Shown one piece after another: positions 36,501 through 46,453 of a stretch of 64,000 bases of DNA. Source of the DNA: Ciona savignyi (Eukaryota; Chordata; Ascidiacea; Phlebobranchia; Cionidae); NCBI GenBank assembly GCA_000149265.1, contig CH003313.1, positions 1,446,803 to 1,510,802 on the forward strand, written 5' to 3'. Numbering within the stretch: position 1 is the first letter of the stretch; every line of letters begins with the position of its first letter. Under the pieces are notes generated by a model. That model searched no databases. It was not told where the DNA came from and saw only the letters and a list, made by a program, of their open reading frames with translations. A program made the position numbers and the translations under genes.

Positions 36501-39195
36501 AAGAAGTCTAGCCGTATATCATGCCAATTAATCTGTCCATGAACTCTGTTCTAATTCCTGGACTGTTGGCATTTAAATGGAAAATATTATGCATGAGTTA
36601 TGTGTTTTTGCATAGAATCCTACAACTCCTTTTAAAACTGATGAGAGTTTATGTGGCCAATGTTGACAGGTGCGTGATCGGCTAATTGGAGAGACGACCG
36701 TCCGATTTGATGAACTGAACCTCATACGGGAGCCACAACTAACCGTCACCTTGCAGCTGGAACCTCGAACCAATGTTAACGTGAGTACTTCACTGGAATG
36801 TGGAGCGAATGGATTCTATATAAATTTGATGCCGGATGTCAATCTATATCAGTGCTTCGCAACCTTTTTTTACCCTAGGCACATTTAGAAACTTAAAAAA
36901 CACGGTACATTGCCGTCAAAATTGTACAATGGGAATGCTTCTGACAAGCTATATATATTTGATATTATATGAGCGAAGTGTCTGATAGCCGTAATATTTA
37001 AATCTGCAAAAGCTAAAACGTTTTTAATTAAAAAAAACCTGTAGTTAAAAAAAATATTTTTATTTTCTGCACATATAGTATTGTCTTGCGGAAAACTGCT
37101 TGCGGAGCACTGATCTATAAGAGTATTTTTTGGATTGCCAGTTCCCAAATATTATTCCTTGGCACACATTCTAATGATATTTATCACTATTTCTTTATGA
37201 TACTTTCTCACTATTTCTTTATGAGCGACTCTCATTGACACTGAGTTTGACTTGTTTCACAGCGTGGAGATAATTACGAGTTAAGTGGCATGAAGGAGTA
37301 CGTCGACTCCTCATCGGTGGCAACTCTCACCCATGGGGGAAGTCTCCCAGAGATTCTGCTTGCGCTTGCATACAACCAGATGACCGGGAGGTTGTCGGTT
37401 GAGGTGGTGAAAGGATCGCACTTTCGAAACCTGGCACTGCCCAAACCACCAGGTACAAATTATTTCAACCTATGAAAAGCAAGAAAATCTATGACTCAAT
37501 TAGTTTAGCCTATTCATTTTTACAAAATTGGAAAATGAAACATATCACTACAGAGGAATAGGAAAAGACGGATAAACGAACAGTTGATAAACACAGCATT
37601 AACAAAAAAGGGGTATGAATAAATAAATATAGCGGACGGGCCACCAAACCTAGAAGAAAAACAATACTATGCAAAACAAAAATGTTGTGGTAAAGCACAA
37701 CCATTAATGTTGGGGGAGCCGGCTTTGGGAGAGTTTGGTCAGAAAGGGTAGACCAGAGTGAAAAAACCCTAAAATGAAATTCTAGTAATGTTAACACTTT
37801 ATTCGGTGATGAAAACAATAAATATAAAGGTTTTTTACTGGTCCATGTTGTGCTGCTATGTAATACAATATGTAGACAAAGTTGGTCAAATTAATTGATT
37901 TTTTGGAGAATTAATGTTTCATCACCAGAGATTCTAGTTTAGTTTACAAAATGGCTATTTTTGTCTTCAACAAATTATTCTGTTTTCCCAGATACTTTTG
38001 TGAAGTTGGTTCTGTTGAACTCGTCATGCCAGGAAATGGCTCAGAGCAAAACAACAGTACGGAGGTCCCAACCAAACCCAGTTTTTAAAGAAACTTTTTA
38101 TTTTCAGGTGATGATCTTAAAAAAATTGTGAACCGCAGTGTTGCCAGATAATTTGTTGTCAAACTTGCAGTTACAGCATTTCGTAATTTCTGAGTATGTA
38201 CTAGTGTTGAAATTTAAACTCGGTAGCCTAACATTGCTGAGTCAGCACTAAATGGAATGTGTGACCAAGCACAATGAAAAGTCCACTGGGACTCACCTTG
38301 AGCTGGCCTATGTATGAATTATGCAGTGATAATGATTATGTGCTTTCACGCTGTGAACACACCATGCTTCCCTGGGCAGCATAAGTATTCTACCAAAATG
38401 TTTTTGGTGGTATGAATATTAGCTAGAAATTCTGACTTGTTTTAATCAATATTTATACTGCAGAAACACATTGCACATACCTAAAAAAACAATACAACCC
38501 AGAACATGGCACATGGTGGTTAACTGTGTCATTATCAGACTTGGTCAATACATAAACAACATTTCCAGTGTAATCCCAATATTTTTCATTGGCACATAGA
38601 AACTTATTATTTTATTACAATACAATGCAAACGTCCACATAATCACTATTAGTCATCCTTGCTTATATTGGTAAAACTGTTATATCTTCAGCAATGTAAA
38701 AGTGGCTAAGTGGCGGTACTTCTAATTACTACAGGATCACTTGGATGGTTAGGGTTCCAAGCACTTGATATAAGTGATCCCTCTGAGCAATCCTGTAGTA
38801 ATTAGAGGGATATTCAGGTGGTATTCTGACAAATACATGTAATAGACCATTAAAGACACAATAACTTTCATTTTTTGTGATACCATTGGATTCTGCTTGG
38901 GTGAATTGTTGCCAGGCTCCAAGGAACAGAAATAGTGTTTGGTCTAAAACATCCTTTAATGTATATTTTAACTTTATTTAAGCACTTAAATCCACAGATT
39001 GCATTGTTTCAACTAAGCGAGGTGTCTCTCATGGTCAGTGTGTATTGCTCCAAGACAATCAAGAAGAAAGAGATGTTGGGTTGGATATCACTGGGTCAGA
39101 ACAGCAGCAGTGAGGCAGATGAGCAACACTGGGTCGAAATGAAAGAAGCAAAAGGCAGCACTGTCAGCAGATGGCACACACTGATTGAATCTTGA
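30580..39195 (+). CDS. SYT14: Synaptotagmin-14/16-like protein (12 exons; start exon not found)
   Basis: Tandem-C2 membrane-traffic protein of the calcium-independent SYT14/SYT16 group. Exons: 30580-30741, 33347-33595, 34056-34157, 34304-34387, 34783-34838, 34896-35012, 35290-35502, 35879-36037, 36670-36780, 37263-37452, 37992-38107 and 38998-39195. Phases agree; about 585 residues are visible. The first exon encodes a hydrophobic membrane span (VVFLSVIVGITAIIVVFWMF) followed by KKACF, as in SYT14. Exon 3 has an acidic-serine run. C2A spans exons 7-9 (LQITIIEAKELPSKDRGG, RFAETFKI, LRLRLYGIGK). C2B spans exons 10-12 (VEVVKGSHFRNLA, FVKLVLLNSSCQEMAQSKT, NPVFKETFYFQ, EMLGWISLG, RWHTLIES). The C-terminus matches SYT14/16 closely. 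The exon at 33347 could begin further left, because other in-phase AGs exist. The initiator ATG lies upstream and was not identified. An AATAAA follows 54 nt after the stop. Confidence 0.93.
31038..31175 (-). mobile_element. Second SINE family with poly(A) tail
   Basis: Minus strand: A-box-like TAGCCAAATGG (31147-31157), B-box-like GGGTTCGAAACTT (31071-31083), then a run of 24 A (plus-strand T, 31038-31061). The A-to-B spacing of about 60 nt is wider than in most tRNAs. The 5' edge is approximate. Confidence 0.6.
31271..31482 (-). mobile_element. tRNA-derived SINE, internally deleted
   Basis: AGGATAGGATATCCATG at the left, CATCGTCGGGTTACCGG, then a jump to CACAACCGACTAGCCAGCG. Confidence 0.75.
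31552..31733 (+). mobile_element. tRNA-derived SINE, 5'-truncated, opposite to its neighbour
   Basis: TTAATGGGTTCTACTAA, CAACACACTGCAATAGC, and a tail ending CCTAACCTATCCT. Together with the minus copy at 31271 it forms a head-to-head inverted pair. Confidence 0.75.
34555..34722. repeat. Dispersed repeat, copy 1 of 2
   Basis: AATGGAAAAACTACAGGAA, AAAAATGACATGGCCGTAA and AAACCTTATGTTAG recur with mismatches at 36085-36262. Both copies are in introns of the synaptotagmin-like gene, same orientation. Class unknown. Confidence 0.55.
35208..35232. repeat. (TA)n microsatellite
   Basis: Alternating TA run in the intron before the C2A exon of the synaptotagmin-like gene. Confidence 0.7.
36085..36262. 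repeat. Dispersed repeat, copy 2 of 2
   Basis: AACGGAAAAACTACAGTAG, GAAAATGACATAGCTGTTAA and ACCTTACACTAA match the copy at 34555. Confidence 0.55.
36850..37112. mobile_element. hAT-type MITE, complete
   Basis: Ends CAGTGCTTCGCAACC and TTGCGGAGCACTG; flanks ATCTATAT and ATCTATAA give a 7/8 target duplication. Same family and nearly the same length as 22727-22989. Confidence 0.8.
37535..37715. repeat. Dispersed repeat sharing words with 39390 and 63285
   Basis: GGAAAAGACGG, AACAAACAGT-like, CATTAACAAAAAAGGGG and GCCACCAAACCTAGA recur at 39390-39480 and/or 63285-63345. Class unknown. Confidence 0.5.
38721..38806. repeat. Perfect 17-bp inverted repeat with nested second stem
   Basis: TCTAATTACTACAGGAT (38721-38737) and ATCCTGTAGTAATTAGA (38790-38806). 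Inside, GGATCACTT (38734-38742) pairs with AAGTGATCC (38772-38780) and overlaps the outer arm by four bases. In the intron before the last exon of the synaptotagmin-like gene. Confidence 0.8.
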
Positions 39196-39248
39196 ACTTT
39201 AGTTGCACACCATATTTTTGTACACAAAGCACTTTATTCAGATTGTGT

Positions 39249-39254
39249 AATAAA
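39249..39254 (+). terminator. Poly(A) signal, synaptotagmin-like gene
   Basis: AATAAA 54 nt after the stop codon, followed by a T-rich stretch. Confidence 0.7.
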
Positions 39255-40042
39255 GTTTCTCTTCAAGTTTTTGTCATAATAGCTGCTTTGGTATTTAAAC
39301 CTGACTAACCCAACCAGATAAAGGAGCTGGTGGTTTATATTTTACTTGCCATTTCATGGGATACCCATAACCCAGTATTAAATAACGGCAAATGAAACAA
39401 ATCACAACACTTGAACAGGAAAAGACGGCAAAACAAACAGTCGTTAAAACACTTTATTAACAAAAGGGGGATATAAATAATGGGAGAATGAAGAAGTTGC
39501 TAGTAAGTTGTGTCCTTTAGCCAACGTCTAACCTACATAGACTAAAGAGTTGGGCAAAAATTGTGGTAATGAATTCTGCATGATATACGATGCACTACAA
39601 TAGGTCTGATAAACCAAGACAGAAGGTAATATGACGATTACCTGTGTTAACACTCGTATTGTACTTATCCTAAAAGATGAACATGGTATCTGATGTTGTA
39701 TGCCACAATGAGTAAGAAAAGCTTTTGTAATGCGCGATGATAATAGCTGCTAGGACTTCCATCTTATTTATTAACTGGATTAATGTCTTTATAAATAGCT
39801 TCGCCATGCAGCCATGCAAAATTTTGTCCGGATGCTATTACTGCCTTAGTCTACATTACACAATAAGCAAACAGCAGACCAGTATTAATGATTGTATTAT
39901 AAATCCCACAGTTTCACAATTAATCTCTTTGGCAACACATTTAATAATCACTTCAGGAATCACAATTCGTCTCTTGACTTTTCGATATTGTTAGCTTGGT
40001 GACCTGTCAGTTTATATTAGTTAGCATTCCCATTTGTGTATA
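39255..40042. other. Spacer between convergent synaptotagmin-like and JmjC/EF-hand genes
   Basis: Holds a dispersed-repeat piece (39390-39480) and a strongly decayed SINE-like piece (about 39545-39690, ending TATCCTAAAAGATGAACATG). The 3' UTRs of both genes should lie here. Confidence 0.4.
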
Positions 40043-43000
40043 CTATTTCTGGTGTATGAAATATGGGTTACCTGCCACATCTGCAAGCAGGTTATCTTGA
40101 TATCGCTCCAACACCTTTTCCATGTTGGCCTTTATCTCTTGTTGACTGCACCTTCCATCATTATCGCTGTCCAAAGTATCAAATATCCATTGAGCCCCAG
40201 CTGTTGAACCTTCATGACTTCGATATTCATTCATGAATGTTTCCTTTGACAGCTCAACTGATGATAATATCAAATTCCTACAAAAGCGAATTAAATGTAT
40301 TATGGCATTAATTCCGCTCCAGGAACTTGACTTTTAGGTAATTTACATTTTGTTCTTCGATACAGTCAGTTTTACATAGGAATTTAAGTAAATTAACAAT
40401 TTACACACTGAAATCTCTCTTTATACTTGTCCACTCTCATGTTGTGTTACCCTATCTGTGGAAAAGTTTGATCTTTCAACCCACTATATATATTTTTAAA
40501 CAAACCATCCATACACTGTATTAGTAACTTAATTGATGTGATAATGTTTTACTGTGACCTTGAATATTGGCTTGGGGCACTTACCTAAAAGCTTACTTGA
40601 AATATTGTAATTTCTACAAAAAAATTAAACTGTATATGCATAAAACTCGATTTTCCCTGTGTTAATTAATGAGTCAACCAACCACACACAGCTATATCTT
40701 AAGCAAATAGACAGTTTGAGGAAGGTACCTTATAAGTTTAGGATGAAGATGCAAAAACTCATATTTGTCTGTGTTAGCAGGGTCTGGATCCTTGATGTCT
40801 GATATTTTCTTGAGAGTGTCAACCGACATGTTGGCCAACAAAGCACAGTCGTAGTACCCACGATGCTCCGGGTCAATAAGCTCCATGATCTGTGCACATT
40901 ACACTTATTAATGTCACTGTTGTTGGGCATAACGTTATACACAGACAGCATGAATAAAGGTCTAAAAATGCTTTGGATTGTCACTGTGCTTCTTTGCGAG
41001 ATTGGTCTTACAAAATTATTTAAGGCAAAGTAAACAGTGCTGAGCCTTAAATAAACTATTTGTAAATGACCAAGAAATAAATACAATGGAATTTATTTGG
41101 AGTCTGATGCCTTTTTTACAGTTTGGTGCTTTTTAAAGTTAATACTAATAACATCACGATTCCACAGTGAATACATAGCATTCAAAAAAATTTAAAAATC
41201 AACAAAAAATAGAAAACAGAAATAAATGCCAATATATTTATCATTGACAGTGTTTCCAAAAAAACATTTTTTTCCTAAACAGATATTTATTTAAGATAAC
41301 TTGACTATAGATCTATGTATGTACTTTGTAAAAAAAAATAAAGTAAGAAGATCATGACATCATACCGCTTGAGCTCTTTGCTTCATTATCTCCACATTTT
41401 CCTCCGGGATTTCATATTCATCGCTGTTGAACTCGACGGTTCCTTTGTACTGATCCTCCTCCACCTCCATTCCCGTCAACATCTCCTCCTCGAACATTTC
41501 TCCAGTGATCCTCCCTTCTCCTGACTTGCACATTTGTTCCAACGACTCCCTGATACCATCCATGTGTGTTGGAATCATAATCGATACAATATGTNNNNNN
41601 NNNNNNNNNNNNNNNNNNNNNNNNNNNNNNNNNNNNNNNNNNNNNNNNNNNNNNNNNNNNNNNNNNNNNNNNNNNNNNNNNNNNNNNNNNNNNNNNNNNN
41701 NNNNNNNNNNNNNNNNNNNNNNNNNNNNNNNNNNNNNNNNNNNNNNNNNNNNNNNNNNNNNNNNNNNNNNNNNNNNNNNNNNNNNNNNNNNNNNNNNNNN
41801 NNNNNNNNNNNNNNAGTTAAAATTATACACAACACACTGGAATAGCTCTGTGACCCGACAGTGAGTGAGATGATCTGACGATTGCTCATGTGTTTACGCC
41901 CCTTGCGTTTTCCATTCACAGCGAGGATAAACATGAGTATCTTATTCAACCGTTATATGTGGCTACTACACCCAACATATAGAATAAGATGAGGTACTGC
42001 ATACAAAACATTTCTAGTCCTTATCCTGGCCACTAGTATTGAAAAGGGTGCGGGTCTGGACAAGTCACTTAAAAATTTATTTCAGTGGATTCAGGTTATT
42101 TTAGTTATTTCAAATTTAGAAAAAGTAATAATTCCCGCAGATAAAATGTGGACACTAAATAATCTGTTAAACGCCTGGGGATAAATATGAGTTTCCTATT
42201 CAACATACGAATATAACACTTTTGTGATGGTTGCTCTATTCAGTTAAAATAATAACAAACCATACTTGAGTTCAAATGGGTCAGTGTTGCCCATGGTTTG
42301 AGCTTCGTACCCATCATACGTCCACACCATCGGGACCTCACTTAATAACTCTGACGGCGGTAACCCTTCACTGGGGCAACCTTTCGGGTCAAATTCATTC
42401 AATCTTGAAAACAACATGCTGACGGCAAGATTTTTCGCCCCATATGATCGGACCTGATGCCAATGACCTGAATTAAGTGGGGTGTTAATCAATATGATTA
42501 TCACACACAACTGGCAACCCAACTACCTGCATAAATTTAGGGGTTAATATGCAATTTGCACCGTTGAATTGACAATTGCATCGGACAATCCAAATAATAC
42601 CTATTAATGATTAAAGGAAAATGGTATACCAGTATGTACAAATTAAGATTTTAGCATAATGTATATTTTGATAAAAATTTTTAGTGTGACAGATTAGTGT
42701 GATGGGTTAGTGCGCTTTTAGGCGAAGATTTGCTGGTACGAAACTGGTCGGTTGTGTTCTTGTGCAAGGCACTAAGGACATTACCTGAACCCAGTGGATT
42801 AATTGGTTGTACTGAACTAAAATAATATTTGAATTATGCACAACACACAGCAATAGCTCCAGTAACCCGACGGTGGGCGCGAGGATATCTGACGTTTTCC
42901 CGTGTTTACCCACTTTGTTTTCCATTCACACGGATAATCATGATTATCATATCCTATACCTAACTTACCCTTTGGTAGAAATAGGCAATCTCCAGCAGTC

Positions 43001-46000
43001 ACATTAGCATAATACCATGGCACATCTTTGAATGCTGGAAATTTGATCAGATCGACTTTGTTCACATTGATCAGAGTAAATCCTCCATAAGGGCTGCCTG
43101 GGTAGAATCATCATGAACATCAAAAATGTCCGACATGTGGGGATCCACAAGATTTCGGACAATGTCCACAACTATCAACCCTTTGTGCATTACACCAGAC
43201 ATTCTATTTTTATCCCAATAAAATCTAATTCGTTAAATCCCATCAACTATAACAGGGGTCAGCAGTCAGCACTCTTTTGCACTTAATAAGCCATTTTAAC
43301 TGATATTCCATAAAATAAAAATCACTGGAAGCCGCAAAACTAATATTATTTTTGCAATAAACAGAAAACAGCACTGTTTGAGATAAATTTCTTTTGTTTG
43401 TTATAGTTATGCATGATTACTAACTTATTAAGCAATCGCTATAGTAGCAATAAAAATAATAAGGGCTGCACCACAGGGATGAAAGAGCCGCAGGTTGCCG
43501 AACTACACTGTAATAACAACTGGTCCCAATGCACTGGGCATTGTAATCACCAGACTTCCATTCCTATTGTTCATGACCCATGTGTAACTACTGACCTGTC
43601 GTGACTAGCTTCATATGATGTTAAATGTGAATGACCAACATAAATGTCCATTCATGTATTGTTTTCATAGATATGACTGAAAGATTAACACCTCAGTCAC
43701 CAAACTAAACAAAAAACTGTAGCCGGTTAACGACAATGTTTCAGTTTGGTGGATTCCAATGATTTACAAAGAAAATTAAGTAATATTGTAAAAACTTGCT
43801 CTGGAAACTAGACTGTGGACATAAGGTCATCAAACTGTTATGCGAGTTATAACGACCTGATATTGTCCCAATAAATATGATTATGACTTGTTAATTATCC
43901 ATTGAGACCAAACCTTACCACTTTCAACAGCAACAGGAAGCATTTCCTCGTGACTTGGATCAATCAGAATCCAATCCTTGGTTCCATTCAATAGGCAGTT
44001 AAACGCATTGTCAGCATCTCTGAGTATTTCAGTAAATTAGGAAAAATAGAAGCAATTTTTATATCAAGATTTATCAACAATTAGTCCATGATGGTGGGAT
44101 TTGTACCCTGATAAAGAAAATCCCATCAAATGAATTACACCATGTTAAGGCTGAAGGTTGGTAAACATATCGGTGTTATATAACACTATGTTGAAGAAGA
44201 GCAATATAAAATGACTTTTGGTTAGTGATGTGTCTCTGGCCATAGTCTAGCTGCAGTTGTTACAGTGCATAATTGGAAATTACTTTGCCAACATTACTAA
44301 GAAAAAGGAGTAAAAATATCCTTAAACAGCAGTCGTTTTTATCCGACCAATTATATCAGTGGGTTATTGCGTGGCATTATAACCAAATGGTTGCAGGTTT
44401 GAAACTGGTCATTAGCTAGACGGTTGTGTTCTTGGGCAAGTCACTTAACAGTTATTGCTTGAACCTAGTAGAATAATGGGTATTACCAAATTGAAGAAAC
44501 GTCTGAATCATACACAACACAATACAATAGCTCCGGTAACACGATGGTGGGTGTACGATAATCTGGCGATTTTCCGTGTGATAATATCACTTGATAAACA
44601 TGAATATCCTAATAAACAAACACATTAAACTGTACATCACAATAAGAAACTGGTACCTTAAGGAGTTACTATAGCGATTATACCTGGAATGGTTTAAAGT
44701 TGGATCTTCATCAGACTAGTAAAAATGGTTCTGGATAAACAATTGTATATAGCTTGTCAGAAAACATCACATTGTACAATTTTGATTACAATGTGCAGTC
44801 AAATTTAGTGAGTTTCTAAATGTGCCTCCAGTGAAAAAAGGTTGTGGAGTACTGATATACACAAGTATCTTATCTACAAGTATCTTATCTTAACCTGTGT
44901 AATAAACTCTTTGTGTTGCCGGAGCTCATCCAAATATTCGCTTCTAATATTCGCTCTCGAAACGAGCCGCACAGAATGCACTGGGGAACAGTGACCTCCT
45001 TGGAGAGTGGGTCGGGTAATTGTGACACCATGTACTTGTCGTACGGGATGTAGGTGTTGAGAAACCGCCTTATTGAATCCTGTCCCATGCCTTGGTCACC
45101 CTCTGGTTTGAAATCTTTCTCGTATTTGCTCTCTAATTTGACCTTTAAGTTTAAAGTGGTTAGTTGGCTTATTAGTCACGGCAAGTGTTAGCAGAAATAT
45201 TTAAAACTAGTCCCTTGCCTTGGTTATGGATATATTATGGTATATTAAATTGGAATATTTCATCACAATCTGTACAATTTTCCACTCATTTAAGTGAACA
45301 ATAGCTTCGTAATAAGCCTTAGGTAGTAGATAGTTGGCGTGATATCCCACAAAGACTTACACGTAAATCACCATAATTGTCCATCATGTATTGATCAGTC
45401 CACTTCGTTCTTGCTGGCATGTCCAGTGCAGCCCCCCTCAGTAAGGCTGGTTTACCATGCTGACAGTATTCCTCCCAAAACTTTTGCGGTGTCGGCATTT
45501 CAGCTACAGGAATATTTATATTCACAATGTTGGGTTATCAAAACTTGAGCCGATCAGATGATTGCCCATGTGGTAACCCCCTTGATTTTCATATTAATGG
45601 GGATAAACATAATTATCCTATCCTGTGTAATAATGCTCCTTGCATTTAGGATCTAGGATAGGATATTCATGTTTATCTCTGTGAATGGGAAAACCAAGGG
45701 GGTTTACTACAAACAGGATCAAAACATAATTATCATATAAGCATTTACTAATATTCAAAATCATAATCCACCCATACCAATATTTTGAATGGATAGGTTC
45801 CATCATATAACACATACAGGTTACTGGTAGCTAATCATTAATACAGTATATAATTTAATGCACAGTATACAATACTTACTTAAAATATCAATATGTCCCT
45901 CAGAAGGCCTGTGGTAGCCTAGCCATTCATTATGACCTCGAGGCGTCTCAGAAAGCACACCTTGCACCAATATAAAACAAACGTATAACCACATAATTGC

Positions 46001-46015
46001 TAGTATTTGCTGCAT
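40043..46015 (-). CDS. JmjC-domain and EF-hand protein with signal peptide (9 exons, one cut by a gap)
   Basis: Predicted Fe(II)/2-oxoglutarate oxygenase of the small JmjC (hydroxylase-type) class, probably in the secretory pathway. Minus-strand exons: 45880-46015 (ATG at 46015), 45361-45503, 44895-45142, 43919-44019, 42969-43097, 42261-42467, 41366-41594 (start lost in the N gap), 40729-40889 and 40043-40277. About 529 residues are visible. Residues 1-22 or so look like a signal peptide (ILAIMWLYVCFILVQGVLS). The JmjC domain spans exons 2-6: KPALLRGAA, iron-ligand HRD in SLLHRDADNAF across the exon 3/4 join, NGTKDWILIDP, and the distal His in CLFLPKG-HWHQVRSYG across the exon 5/6 join. After the domain, exon 9 has a canonical EF-hand loop DSDNDGRCSQQE; exon 7 has a weaker EF-like stretch (CKSGEGRITGEMFEEE). 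No KDEL-type end. The substrate is unknown, and I do not assign a vertebrate orthologue. Confidence 0.85.
41595..41814. other. Assembly gap, 220 N
   Basis: The left edge is inside coding exon 7 of the JmjC/EF-hand gene. The right edge is inside a plus-strand SINE, so the missing piece holds the exon's acceptor and the SINE's tRNA head. Confidence 0.8.
41815..41943 (+). mobile_element. tRNA-derived SINE, 3' part (5' in gap)
   Basis: ATACACAACACACTGGAATAG, GATCTGACGATTGC and GGATAAACATG. Confidence 0.7.
42686..42957 (+). mobile_element. tRNA-derived SINE, near full-length
   Basis: GATTAGTGTGATGGGTTAGTG head, GGTACGAAACTGGTCGG, GACGGTGGGCGCGAGG and the ATCCT-type end. It ends about 12 bp from the exon 5 donor of the JmjC/EF-hand gene. 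Confidence 0.8.
43253..43510. mobile_element. hAT-type MITE, second family
   Basis: Begins CAGGGGTCAGCAGTC and ends GGTTGCCGAACTACACTG; the interior AAAATAAAAATCACTGG and GAAAGAGCCGCAGG match 59953-60220. Target duplication unclear. Confidence 0.65.
44347..44611 (+). mobile_element. tRNA-derived SINE, near full-length, diverged
   Basis: Head-to-body GGTTGCAGGTTTGAAACTGG, CTTGGGCAAGTCACTTA, GATAAACATGAATATCCTA. Confidence 0.75.
44750..44854. mobile_element. hAT-type MITE fragment
   Basis: ACATTGTACAATTTTGATTAC and GGTTGTGGAGTACTG correspond to one end of the 22727 family, inverted. Confidence 0.55.
45549..45624 (+). mobile_element. tRNA-derived SINE, 3' fragment
   Basis: GATCAGATGATTGCCCATG through GGGGATAAACATAATTATCC to ATCCT. 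Confidence 0.7.
45653..45711 (-). mobile_element. tRNA-derived SINE, 3' fragment in opposite orientation
   Basis: AGGATAGGATATTCATGTTT and AACCAAGGGGGTTTAC, about 30 bp from the preceding plus-strand fragment. Confidence 0.7.
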
Positions 46016-46157
46016 AAATATAAGTTCATTTTACTTGCGCCAGCATTACATATGAGACTTTACAATGTGCCATATTATTTCCCTTTTCCGTTCACATTAA
46101 TGCATTAAGGCCAAACTGCAGATTTCAAATTATTTTAAATTACAGAACTGTTGTACC

Positions 46158-46453
46158 CGGCCCGTTGGTCTAACAGTTTAGTGCGCCGCCTTTCAATCGA
46201 AAGGTTGCAGGTTCGAAATCTGGTCGCTAGCTAGTCGGTTGTGTCTTTGGGCAAGGCACTTTACGGACATTGCCTGAACCCAGCGGATATATGGGTTCTA
46301 CCAAATTGAAGGAACGTGTCTATCATATACAACACACTGCAATAGCTCCGTTAACCCGACGGTGGGCACGAGGTGATCTGACGATTGCCCGTGTGTTAAC
46401 CCCCTTGATTTTCCCATTCACGGGGATAAAAATGAATATCCTATCCTATCCTG
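46158..46453 (+). mobile_element. tRNA-derived SINE, best-preserved full-length copy
   Basis: Head CGGCCCGTTGGTCTAACAG, B box GGTTCGAAAT near 46210, CTAGCTAGTCGGTTGTGTC, GACGGTGGGCACGAGGTG, CCATTCACGGGGATAAA, and tail TATCCTATCCTATCC. Useful as the family reference. Confidence 0.9.

Noticed and set aside
41505-41949. Several ORFs running through runs of X
   Set aside because: They only exist because the 220-N gap has no stop codons.
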